In this document: in pieces, positions 11,502-23,100 of the stretch
Position numbering within the stretch: position 1 is the first letter of the stretch
Layout: each line of letters starts with the position of its first letter
Assembly: GCA_027627225.1 (NCBI GenBank)
Contig: CM051025.1
Coordinates: 57,599,681 to 57,663,680 of the forward strand
Direction of reading: 5' to 3'
DNA: 64,000 bases
From: Congeria kusceri
Taxonomy: Eukaryota > Mollusca > Bivalvia > Myida > Dreissenidae
Translations under genes and position numbers: made by a program
Notes under the pieces: model-generated
What the model was told of the DNA's origin: nothing
What the model saw: only the letters and a program-made list of their open reading frames with translations
The model's database searches: none

Positions 11502-14500
11502 ATGGCGGCCGCGGTAAGCGCCAAGAAAGAGAAGATGATGGTAGCGGCCATTGACTTTGGCACTACATACAGTGGCTATGCATTCGCGTTAAAAACAGAC
11601 TACAATGTAGACCCCACAAAGATTTCCATCAACCAAGGCTGGGTGGCCGGCAGCATGGCGGTTTCCTCATATAAAGGTGAATTTTTAATGGTACCATTCA
11701 TGGAATATGTTTATCGACTCTAGTATCTTCGACAACACAGTCGGAGTTATATCACTTGTTATGCAATATATGGAACCATGTTTGATTTTTTTAATGAATG
11801 CGACTTAATTCTGTTAGTTAGCCTAAACGAACAAATAGTGTGTAAAGATATTCATAATTGGCGGCCGAGCGTGAACGTTATCTCGAATATGCATACTCTG
11901 AATTGAAATAATGAAAAGAAACATGACACGCCATCAATAATAACGTTGCTCCCGGAAAAAGGTTGTGCATGAAAACAAGTTCTAAACTGTTTTATTGCAG
12001 TTTAGGTTCAACAATTATTCTTTTATTTATTTCTTCTCGTCCTTGGAACGGCCTTTATAATTTATATTAAAGTCGGATGATTTAATTGGTATAAATACAC
12101 ATTCAAAAAACAAACATTGGTAGTGGTGGCCAAATAACGTGGAAAATAAAGACATGATCAGGTCATGAAAAGGGGGATCATGTAAATACGTCATACTGTT
12201 GTTTTGTAGCCCCAACTGTTGTGCTTGTAAATACGTCATACTGTTGTTTTGTAGCCCCAACTGTTGTGCTATTCGACCAGAAAGGGGAGTTCAACAGTTT
12301 CGGGTACGAGGCGGAGGACGCCTACTCGGAACTGGCCCTTGACAACGAGCACCATGGCTGGTACTACTTTTCCAGGTTCAAAATGAGGCTACACAATCAG
12401 AAGGTAAACCTAAAATTGTGGCGCGTCGTGGGAAAACCGGACTTAATGCATGTGCGTTAAGTGTCATCCCGGATTAGCCTGAGCAGTCCGCACAGGCTAA
12501 TCCGGGACGGCACTTTCCGCCTACGGTGGATTTATGTTTAGAAGAGACTCTTGAAACAGAAAATACCATAAAAGCGGAAAGTGTCCCGGATTAGCCTGTG
12601 CGGACTGCACAAGCTAATCCGGGACGACACTTTACGCACATGCATTATGACCGGTTTTCTCACGACGAGCCACAAATGTATTTTAAATGCATGTTAAAAA
12701 CGTTCCATATTAACAACCATACATCAAGGGTTGAGTGTGAAACTATTGTATCTGCTTAACATTTTTATATAAGATGCGATAGTTTCTCGCCCAACACATG
12801 TATTGATCAACTCGGGCGTGAAATTCAGCGTTTCATTCAACCTATGCTTTGAAAATAAAAATGGCATATTAGGTAACGTACTTCATTTTCTTGTATTTTT
12901 GGAAAACGTCAAGAAGCCACAAAACCGAACTAAAACTTTCAACAGTTGCTGAAGTCATCACGAATACAACATTATTCTAACACTTTTAACGTTATTTTCA
13001 ATCAACGTCGTTTCAATATGTGGGTGGTGTTCAGCGTTTTTATAGCTACGTTCTGTCCCTTTGTCATAGGTTCACAGAGACATGCAACTACAAGACGATA
13101 AAGGAAGAATGTTTCCGGCTATTAAGGTGTTCGGCAAGGTCATTTGGTATTTGAAGGACCACATGCTTAAGGCGTTGAAAAAGAGGGGGACAGAGATGAA
13201 AAACGAGGATATACACTGGATCATCACCGTCCCCGCTATTTGGGCGGACTCTTCTAAACAGTTCATGCGAGAAGCTGCGTACCAAGTGAGCTATTTTCCG
13301 TATGGTTGCAAACGTTAGAACGGAATGCATATTGTAGTTTGTAAAATTGACTTAAACAATACTTTTTTATTTATCGTTGCATATTGGCCAATAAACAACA
13401 ATTTGGGGTTCTTATACGTAGAAATTAGACTAGGACGGCGTTAGCCGAAGAGCTTTAATAGCTTTCGATTCTAACGTGATTTGACAAATATTTTTGCAAT
13501 TGTAATGAGAACTATTTTTTGCTATGCGCTGCTCAGAATCGGGACCACATTTTGCGTTGTTTGTTGGGTAGTTTAACAACGGTAATCATTGTTTGTTCTT
13601 TGTCTATAGAAAAATTAGCGAGTATAATGTTATATTTCTCTTTTGAGCATTCAAACCAGGTTTACCAGTACAGTCATTACCTTCATTCACTCTATAGATT
13701 GCAATTGTACATGTACATCCAGTGACATAACACGATTATATCTCTGGACCTTTCAAGAGGAATTGTCTTTGTAAAATTCACTTTAGCGATATTTTCAGCC
13801 TTGCAAACTAGATGAACTGTTGAAAATTAAAATTATCATTTAGTGTTTATCGTGCTAAGTGTACTTAACAATACATTAATTCCCTTTTCTTTAACCTAAT
13901 TTCTTTGTGTGTATTCGATTTAAAACAAAATCCGAGGTTTTGCTTGAAACATTAACATAAACAACAACGAACAAAACAACACAGTTGTTAAAACATCGCA
14001 AAGTGATTGATCTTGTTATGGCTTCAGTATCTTAAAACCGCTTGAAATGCAGCTGCACATAATTGTTCTATACCCCGTTGAAACATGAAGTCGGAAATCA
14101 ATCACCATTCATAGACTTTTAGGGGTACTCTACGGTTTTTCGAGTTTCGGACGCGGCCTGATGGGGTCTGGATTCGAGCCGCCTTGTAAACCATGATAAT
14201 ATCAACACATGCAAACAAACAAAACATAATTTCACTATTTTTGTGGCTGTGTCTTCACAAAAATATAGGGCAAACATTTATGCACACTGTTAAACTATAT
14301 TTTAATATGCATGATGATCAGCCAATTTTTGGGTCCAGATTTCACCCCTTTTCGCGACCATTTCATTGATATTTCAACGTCAATTTACAACTTTCCCGCG
14401 ACTGCATGCACCTCAAACTCTGCAAGTCTTACTGCGTAACTCATTAGACACCTTCTTGCATTTGAGCAAACTAGGGTTCTACCATTTACATTTCTTCCAA

Positions 14501-17192
14501 TAAATTTCCTTGTACGTAGGCCCTTCCAAATATATTGCCAAAATATTGTTCAGAGCTCTGAATCATCAAGTATGAATTAAATGTGCAATGTGGTTAAAAA
14601 CATACACAGACTTGACAAATAGGCGCATTTTCGAAATTACTTAACATCCTATTCAAAACTACAGCACTCAAATCTGATTATTACAACTTCTAAAGCAGTG
14701 CTGTTGAATTTCATAGTATCCCAATGTGTACACCATTTATCCCTACCAATTCGAATATTTAGCTGAAACTTTAAAGTGCCACTTGACCTTCACCTTAGGC
14801 AGACATCGCTGGTTCCCAGCTGACGGTGGCCTTGGAACCGGAAGCGGCCTCGCTCTACTGTCAGTATCTGCCGACGGAGAAAATCCACAGCACTACGGGC
14901 TGCACGTTTGATGTGGCAAATACGGGGTCGAAATACATGGTGATCGATCTCGGAGGTATAGACATGCTTGTTTATATACTAAATGCAAAATGTATATCCG
15001 TATCTGAAAGTTTGTAACATGATACAGAATGTACAAAACGGTTTATGTTTGGTAACATTATCTCGGAACATTTCATTATCTGCACTACCGGGTATGCATT
15101 TACGTACAATCGTACTTTCTCCTTTACTAAACCGTGGATGTCCATATCTCTTCAAGTGTGTTCTTTCTGACTCTGTAATGTGTTTTCTCGGAAATTCTGT
15201 AACATGTTTTCTCACAACCTCAACCATGTATGCTCTCCTTAACTCTGCGAGTGCGTTCTTCCTAACTCTTATGTCCTTTCTCCCAAACTCTGCAACGAGT
15301 TTTCTCCACAACTGTACAGTGTGTTTAGCTCCGGGAAGTTTTTTCTTCCTTAACTCGCATTGTGTGACAGTGCAACAAATTTTGCCCATAATAATGCCAC
15401 CCCCATCGAAAATGGCGGGTTTCCTAATGTCGGTCGATCAGTCCAACGGTTTTCTTCCGATCTTCACCAAACTTCATGAAAATGTTTGTGGGCATACCGG
15501 TAATATCTCTGCCACTTTCGATTGTCAGCCACAACGCCCCAGGAATTGGGAATTATGCCTCTTGAATTAACTAAAATTGGCCTTTTAGCCGTTTCCGCTC
15601 TGTAAGTCTTAACAGTTGTTATCCGATCTTCACCTAACTTAATTAAGATCTTTGTGGGCATAATATCTCGGTCAGGAACTGCAGAGTTATGGCTTTTGAT
15701 TTATCTCAAATTTACCTTTCTAGCAGTTTCCGCTCTTTATGTCCAACAATTTTCATCCGATCTTCACAAACGTGACATTTAAAAAAAATGATTGCTTTTA
15801 ACGAATAGGGAGCATACCTGTTTTACAAACAGCGCTTGTTCTAATATTATTCTATTGGGCATATGTGTTTATCCATATATTTACAAGGTGTATAACTTAC
15901 CGGTATGTTTTTCCCAGACTCAGCCTACCTCTCGAGCTTTGCTTTGTGTATTCTCCCTAGCATTCTGGTATATTTTTCCTACCTCTTTAGCTGCAAAGAT
16001 ATATTTTCTCGATCACCACATTTTGTCTTATAGGTGGTACAGCCGACATAACGGTTCACGAGAGACAGTCCGGCGGGGGACTGAGGGAGGTACACAAGGC
16101 AAGCGGAGGGGCGTGGGGAGGCACAAGGGTGGACGAAGAGTTCAAGCAAATGCTCATCAAAATCATCGGTGCCCCTGTGCTGGACAAGTTTTGCGAAGAA
16201 CACCGGGCGGATTATCTGTACCTTCAGCGCGAATTGGAAGTGAAAAAGCGAACAATTAAGCCATCAACAACTGGAAAAATAACTTTGAAAGGTTAATGCA
16301 GTTTTGTTCTTAAATAACAAAAAATAGCGTATTATTGGTTTTATGAGTTACCGATTTTATTGTGTTGATGTCGTACAAATATGTATTTATATTCATTACA
16401 GTTCCCGTTAATCTACGCGAAATGTATACTAAAGAGACGGGAGAATCCATAGAAGATGCCATCAAAGGATCGTCGTTCGCCGGGAAACTCGTTTGGCATT
16501 CCGATAAAATGCGACTAGATGCCTCTGTTTTTAAAGACCTCTTTAAAGATTGCATCGACAAAATTGTTCAGCACATTCGCGAGTTACTGAACCATTCCGA
16601 TGTAAAAGGAACTGACCTGTTGCTAATGGTAGGTGGTTTTTCAGAATCGGAAATGATGCACGACGCTATTGAGAATTCGTTCAAAAAATGCAGGGTCATT
16701 ATACCGGAAGACGCCGGATTATGCGTCATGAAAGGCGCCGTTATATTCGGTCACCGCCCCGTAGCGATTACGTCCCGGGTGTCGCGTTACACATACGGCA
16801 TTAACATTTCGCCGCCGTTTGACGCCAATTCCCACCCAGATTCGCACAAAGTAAGCATTGGCGGGAGAGACCGATGCCAAAATGTGTTCAAGCGTTACAT
16901 TCAGGAAGGCGAATCCATACGAGTTGGCGAGGAGCGATCGGGCCGCCATATTACCCTCAACTCGCACCAGACGGAAATGCTACTCAACATTTTCGCGTCT
17001 CCGAAGAAAACGCCCCAGTTTGTTGACGAACCGGAAGTGGAGCTGCTCGGGCAAGTTGTGGTCAAGCTTCCCGACCGCGATGAGCTCATAAAGGTTGAGG
17101 TGAAAATGATCTTTGGAGAGACGGAACTACACGTGGAGGCACAGGAAATGTCTACCCATAACAAATATACTTCCTTCTTTGATTTTCTTTGA
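11502..17192 (+). CDS. HSPA12: HSPA12-like HSP70 protein, copy A, 6 coding exons
   Basis: Exons are 11502-11676, 12255-12403, 13070-13285, 14799-14955, 16034-16291 and 16402-17192, with GT/AG borders, consistent phases and 581 residues (human HSPA12A/B are about 680). The actin-like ATPase signature is intact: phosphate-1 AAIDFGTTYSGYAF (D18), the segment IHWIITVPAIW, LEPEAASLYCQ, phosphate-2 VIDLGGGTADITVH (about 227-240) and the adenosine motif LLMVGGFSES (about 392-401). There is no canonical HSP70 substrate-binding domain, as usual for this subfamily; the protein ends YTSFFDFL. HSPA12 proteins are atypical HSP70s, expanded in bivalves and linked to stress and immunity; the exact role here is unknown. 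Oddities: exon 2 has two identical acceptors (at 12210 and 12255), a MITE lies 12 bp after its donor, and a cryptic GTAAGC sits at 11514 inside exon 1. The coding sequence looks more GC-rich at third positions than copy B. Confidence 0.93.
12181..12270 (+). repeat. Exact 45-bp tandem duplication spanning the exon 2 acceptor of HSPA12-A
   Basis: Units 12181-12225 and 12226-12270 are identical and each contains GTTGTTTTGTAG followed by CCCCAACTGTTGTGCT, that is, acceptor plus exon start. Because 45 is a multiple of three and the intervening bases lack a stop, use of the upstream acceptor would insert 15 residues in frame. Confidence 0.95.
12416..12675. mobile_element. Palindromic MITE, copy 2, in intron 2 of HSPA12-A
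   Basis: Same family as 7511-7765. The arms begin TTGTGGCGCGTCGTGGG and end TCACGACGAGCCACAA. The loop between the arms contains TTTAGAAGAGACTC. It starts 12 bp after the exon 2 donor and could fold into a long hairpin in the pre-mRNA. Confidence 0.88.
15100..15370. repeat. Degenerate 30-bp minisatellite in intron 4 of HSPA12-A
   Basis: Units resemble AACTCTGTAATGTGTTTTCT with variations (GTGTTTTCTC, GTGCGTTCTTCC, ATGTCCTTTCTCCC, ACGAGTTTTCTCC). A 10-codon period keeps long frames open on both strands (14983-15570 plus, 15389-14979 minus). These are low-complexity reading frames, not recognised proteins. Confidence 0.65.
15400..15780. repeat. Dispersed tandem repeat, about 130-bp units
   Basis: Recurring TTTTCTTCCGATCTTCACC, TTTGTGGGCATA, GTTATGGCTTTTGA and CCGTTTCCGCTCTGTA phrases. 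This is a common molluscan repeat style. It lies in HSPA12-A intron 4, between the exons ending at 14955 and starting at 16034. Confidence 0.6.
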
Positions 17193-17600
17193 GTTGTCCT
17201 TGCCTTTTGTTTAGAGATATCATAATTGGTAAATAATGCATTTGAAAAGGTTTATGTGTTTTGAAAATATGTGTTTGAAAGAGATTTTATGGTTTTAACG
17301 CATCTATTGCATTAACATTTATGTATATATCTAAGTCGATTAATAGTGTCTGTGTATAACCGGTTAGGTGATTGGTTTGCGTGGCTTGTTGTGGCATAAA
17401 CTTTATATTACACTCATTGAATAACGTATTATTCAGTGTAGTCTTACTGATAAATTTGGACTTTGCTTTTATTTGAATAACACGCGTATATTGTTATTTC
17501 TATTTTGTCTTAACCATGTGAAATTAATGACTCGAATACAAATTATTGACGTGCTGGTGTGTAATAGTATATGGAATCACATTAAATATGTACAAATATA

Positions 17601-17603
<3 letters not shown>

Positions 17604-17643
<40 letters not shown>
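17604..17643. repeat. (TG)n microsatellite
   Basis: About 19 TG dinucleotides in a row, 410 bp downstream of the HSPA12-A stop codon. Confidence 0.95.
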
Positions 17644-17647
<4 letters not shown>

Positions 17648-17808
17648 CACCATTTACATGATCGCCTGTTAAACATAACAGTAGACACAAATAGTGTTCG
17701 ACCATATGCAGCGCCAACACATATGGACTGATAAAAATGCGTTTACAATCAATTTACTACTCGAACTCAAACAATATTAGTAGCCAGTTCACTCCGAAGT
17801 GCACATAT

Positions 17809-18138
17809 GGCGTAAATAATGTTTGTTTCAGGTTACCCGACCTACCCTGAAAAAATGCCCCGACCCTAGAACATTTTATTCAGTTTGTAAGATATTTTTG
17901 CTTTAGTCACCTTTTTCCAATAATTACATGTTTTTTTTGGATAAATAAGTGTTTCCTCTTGATAGCATCCACTCGGTATAAACAATGTTTAAAGATTTTA
18001 CCGATATGTTTTGAATATTTAATTTTATTCAATTTTAGAATCTTCAAGTTGACCATTTACCAAATAAAAAGGTAATCCCTACCCACCTACCCTAATGTTT
18101 TTTACCATGTAACCTTAAACAAACATTTCTTTACGCCT
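17809..18138. mobile_element. Short TIR element (MITE), about 330 bp
   Basis: The ends are imperfect 28-30 bp inverted repeats: the left begins GGCGTAAATAATGTTTGTTT and the right is the complement of GGCGTAAAGAAATGTTTGTT; both continue into AAGGTTAC or CAGGTTAC. The inside is AT-rich with ACCTACCCT motifs near both ends and no open frame. Confidence 0.7.
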
Positions 18139-18261
18139 AATAAGTATTGTTATACACGCGTAGTTCCCACTTTGTACTTCTGCATTCACCCGGAGTTCAA
18201 GCATATTAGGAAGAATAGGGTTGCACAAATAGCTTTGTGTCCAGTCGGGTCATGCAAGGCA

Positions 18262-18311
18262 ATACGCCACAGATGAAAGTAAGATATACGCCACAGATGA
18301 AAGTAAGATAT
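18262..18311. repeat. 24-bp tandem duplication
   Basis: The phrase ACGCCACAGATGAAAGTAAG plus ATAT is present twice in a row. It is non-coding and lies between the two HSPA12 genes. Confidence 0.85.
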
Positions 18312-18429
18312 CGGTTGTTAACAACTTTACAAACAAAGAAACACACGGCATTTTGTAAGCAGTTAAAGTCATTATTTCATGATGGTGGCCGCGGTATAGG
18401 TGGCGATGATGTTGATTTAGTCGATTGAA

Positions 18430-19660
18430 CTCAAACTGTGCCTATGTCACGAAGTATCGTGAAACGACTTTCTCTTTAGTATCTTCAATTGAGTAAGTTT
18501 CGAAAACAATGATTACACGACAAACTACATGTAAAAGTGGAAAACTAGTGAAAACAAAAAGAAATATTGATAACTAAACTGTTACAACAAACGTTTTGAA
18601 AATAAAATTGTAAATCTCTTTGTATACATATGTTTATAAAATATACCGAAATAACAGTGAAATGTGGCAACAGCAAAGCATTGCGAACTGTTTATTAATC
18701 TTAATACTTTTTGATCGACCCTCAGAATCTGAATTTTATCGAAACTTCCTTATTACTTCGCAATCATCTCTCATGTACATAATTTATTTGTGTTAAAGAG
18801 AAATGAAGACATTGATGGTGTTATTTTAGTATGTAGTACATATACTGAGCTAACGTGGCTAAAACAACTTCAAACACTCGTTACATGGTTATTGAACTTT
18901 ACACCTTATCTTTTATGCACATTATACATATCGTGAATAATATCCGAACACCTCCGAATTCACCTTTTGCCACTTCCTGGTTTTCGAAAAACGATATTAG
19001 AATGTACTAACTCTAAGAACAACATCTTAAAGGCGAGTTTGCGTTATACTTTTCAATGAATATGAATCGAAAACCATTGTTTTATACAAAACGCGCAAAG
19101 CTTTTTTATTTAGTTGTCTATTGTTTGTAAAATGTTTTAAATAAGTTTCTTGTTTCGTTTTCGATTAAGAAAACAAGTGGGGTTCAAAAGGGGTGAAATT
19201 TGAAAACCTATGTACTTGCAAGTCTTAAGTTAACTTAAGTTAAGACTGAACAACTTTTAATTGCTGATAATTAGATTTTAATTATATATTCTGCGTGTGT
19301 AAACTGTTTTATACATCATGTCTCTATTCAAATCTTGTTATAATTGATGATCATGGAAATACTATTGCTTAAACAGTTTAATTTAAATAGAAACTAAAAA
19401 GATGTTGACATGGTTTGATTACAAAAAACATTTTTATTGATTGTCCCAGGGAAGTCTAAGGAGCGGTCAAACTTGTATGGCATTGATGGAAAAACAACAC
19501 GTGGGTTAGGATCGAAAAGGGCATTTAAAATGCCATTAAATAACCAATAGATTGTATATACATAAAAATTTGTAATGTACAAAGAAAACACAAGTTTTTC
19601 CATAAATGACATAATGGGCGGACCCTGCACCAAATATAATGTAAACAATGGGTTCTACAT
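18430..19660. other. Intergenic DNA between HSPA12-A and HSPA12-B
   Basis: AT-rich with no gene-like frame. A near-palindrome of TTAAGTTAAC type occurs around 19228-19255. The minus-strand frame at 19394-19648 shows no family resemblance. Confidence 0.5.
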
Positions 19661-19661
19661 A

Positions 19662-19817
19662 TTCTGATTGTCTGACTAACATCACGTGATAAAACACTTG
19701 TATACGATTGGATATTGACTACTGAGCTAAGGTTAAATTTTCTGATTGTCTGACTAACATCACGTGATAAAACACTTGTATATGATTGGATATTGACTAC
19801 TGAGCTAAGGTTAAATT
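19662..19817. promoter_or_regulatory. 78-bp tandem duplication with E-box and inverted CCAAT box upstream of HSPA12-B
   Basis: Units 19662-19739 and 19740-19817 differ at about one position. Each carries a palindromic E-box CACGTG (19683 and 19761) and ATTGG, an inverted CCAAT (19707 and 19785), 24 bp apart. It ends about 285 bp before the HSPA12-B start codon. A promoter or intronic enhancer role is inference. Confidence 0.6.
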
Positions 19818-20101
19818 TGCACTAAACAATTACGTGAACAATGACATAAAAAAATGTATGTGTTCATAAAATATTATTTATTGATTGTAAAAAATACATA
19901 TATTTTTTATCATATTTTTATTTTTATTTTACGTGTAATATAAAATAAAGCTGTGTTCTTGAAACACATTGTTATAAAATATAAACATCATGCCAAGCAT
20001 TGTACCTGTACTTTCTGACAGAAAGTATTGAAGTGAAAACAATCTTTATACATGTACTTATTTGATTTTTAAATTTCAGATTGTAACACAAGTCCGTAAC
20101 C

Positions 20102-23100
20102 ATGGCAACAGCATTTGCTGACAAGAAGGATAAGATGCTGGTGGCAGCCATTGATTTTGGCACAACATACAGTGGCTATGCTTTTTCATTCAAGCATGAC
20201 TACCAAACTGGTAAACATTAATAATTCTAAAATCAATTCATTCCTATCGCCAGAAGTTCTAAGGACTTAATGAGTTTTGCCTTCTTCACCAGGTCAGAGA
20301 AAATAGAATTATAAAACATTGAACATACTGTTTCATTTATAACCATGATACATTTCTGTCACCTTCACAGACTGTGAGCACTATCATCAATGACATGACA
20401 CAGACTTGTTCTGGTATCAAGTTCAATCTTCACACAAAAGTCTCAAATCCATTACTGGTCATAAAGTCCGGTAATCTCGTAATTATTACTGGTGCAAAGT
20501 TCATTTTGCTGGCCTTGTTTAGTTTGATAGTAGGTACTTGAACACAATGTTTTACAAGCCAGGAGGGCCAGTGTTAAGGTTATTTTTACTGGACCTCGTA
20601 CAGTTTTACTGATGTTGTCTGAAATCTGACAGACTTTGATGGATACTGAATCTCTAACTCCTTTGTCACCAGTAATAATTACTGAGATTATAATTTGAAC
20701 AGCTTTAAATTTGAAAACAGGTTCTTTTCATTTTATCGAAACAGTCTAACTGTATGTTTGTTATGAAAATGTACCAGTATAAATAAATACTATAATTTTA
20801 TTAAAATGTGTATATTAATCAGTAAGAATCTGTGTTGGATGTAATTTGATTTTGTTCAAATTTTATTTATAGATCCAGCTAAAGTGTCGACTAATCAAAA
20901 CTGGGTAGCTGGCTCGATGTCCCTGGTCTCACTAAAAGCACCGACAGTGGTTCTTTTTAAACAAGACCAAACATTCCATAGTTTTGGGTATGAGGCAGAG
21001 AACAATTATTCTGAGCTCGCATTAGATGAAGAGCATAGGAACTATTATTTCTTCAAGCGATTTAAAATGAGACTTCATGGTAAAAAGGTAAGCTATAAAA
21101 AAATATGTTGCCTTCATTTATTCATATTTCAAACAGTTACTGAGGTTAAAGTGAAACACTATGTGAAAGCGAAATTAAGCTGTAATCTTAACGTTTTTGC
21201 GAGAACTATTTATATGTAAAAAAACAGCTTGTTGATTTAAGGGCCGTAGGTTGATGTATTGAAATTCAGAAAAACGCTATGGGTTTCGAATGATATGAAC
21301 AAAGCTTTTATGTAAGGTTCCTGTTTACAGCCAGTACAATGCAGGGATGGCGAAATCAATTGTCCGTATTGCCCAGCTTGCCCCAGAGAATGAGTGGAAT
21401 AACACTGAAATTGCAGTGAAGCATGATCTCTAGAAATGAAAATCAAACCCAGTTTAGTAGAACCATTCCATTATCTAATAATTCATGTATATTCACAGAT
21501 TCAACGTGACATTGAAATCGATGATGACTGTGGTCGACCAATGAAGGCGATGCTTGTATTTTCTGAAATTATCAAATATTTGAAACAACACCTGTTGAAA
21601 TTGCTTGAAACCCGTGGAACAGGAGTGGACAATAAAGACATCCACTGGGTCCTCACGGTCCCAGCTATATGGTCCGATTCAGCCAAGCAGTTCATGCGAG
21701 AAGCTGCTCAGAAGGTGAAATTTCTATGACTGTTGTTTAAATTTTGAGGGGTAGTTGCATCTTATGACTGATACTTATTAGTAGGGAGCCAGGGATTGAT
21801 CAGTTGCAAAAACATAGATCGCTCCGCCTTTCTGTTTGTCGAAGGTTGTTTGTGCAAGGATATGAAGTAAATTGATTAGATTATTCAACCATGTGCTATT
21901 ATTTTCCACTGAAATATAAACCCATAATTGGTCAACTCAATCTTTGATTGACAAGCAGCAACCAGTTAATTATACTGGGGTTTTATTTTTCTCTGGCCTT
22001 GGGAAAAAGTTGCTCTTCTCTTTCACTGCCCACACTAACAGTTTGATATATATTTCCCTATAGGTTTCTATATAGTTTAAGAAAAAAAATCAAAATAAGA
22101 ATATGAATAAAAATTGCTTTAAAAAGCTGCCTATTCATGTGTATAAAATCATTGGCACTTTTAGACTTTATTTGTCTTTTGATAAATTGAACAAACTTAT
22201 AAATGAAATTATTGTTCACATGACAGCCTTTGTTGAACAAGGATGCAGCCTCTTTATATTTTTTTATGAGAGTCTGACAGTTTATGGTCAAATGATATTA
22301 GTAAAGTAAAAAAACAACTGTTGTTGACTGAGGTGAAAAGTATAAGGGAGAATAAGGGAACCCAAAGTAAAACCAATTTGTTGAAAAAACAACAACACAT
22401 TACATAGACTTAATAGTGAGTATTGTATTGTTGAAAATGTAATGGTCAGTAGTGAAGAGAAATCAACTTGCTGCACAAATATCTGCGTACCGTTAATTTT
22501 GTGTTGTTGACATATTGTGTCAATACTGCTGATATTGTAGTGCTATGCATGACTAGAACTTTCATTTTGAATATTTTTGATCATAGATATAAATATTAGT
22601 CTACTATTTTGTTAGGGGGGTATTGACGGAGGCCAGTTGTCAATAGCTCTTGAACCAGAGGCAGCATCTCTCTACTGTCAGCTGATCCCGACAGACAAAA
22701 TACATGGCTCAGAAGGCGCCAAGTTTCAAGTGGCCATGACCGGCACCAAATACATGGTGATCGATCTTGGAGGTACACTTTGTTTTCCAGACAGTGGAAA
22801 CTTCTCCAAAGCAGTGGAAAGTTGTCCAAAGCAGTGGAAAATTTCCAAGAAGTGTAGACAATTTTTAAAACCATTAAAATTTGTGCTCACCTGAGCACAA
22901 AGTGCTTGGTGTGCTCGGTGAGCTATTGGCATATGGGACCTCCCCTGTGTCGTCCATCGTCCTTATGCCGTCAACAATTAGTACGTTCTCACGATAAAGA
23001 CTTCACTTTTTATCCAATCTTGAACAGTTGGTTATGAGCATGAAATCTAAGACGGGGTTGATATTGGGCCAGATAGCACCAGGAACACTAGAGTTATTGC

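Noticed and set aside
15792..16259. 155-codon frame over HSPA12-A exon 5
   Set aside because: It is an out-of-frame shadow. The correct frame of exon 16034-16291 encodes the phosphate-2 continuation GTADITVH.
16719..17164. Minus-strand frames opposite the last HSPA12-A exon
   Set aside because: Complementary shadows of a GC-rich conserved coding exon.
19205..19255. Near-palindrome AGTCTTAAGTTAAC
   Set aside because: Short, AT-rich and built from simple TTAAGT repeats; expected by chance in this base composition.
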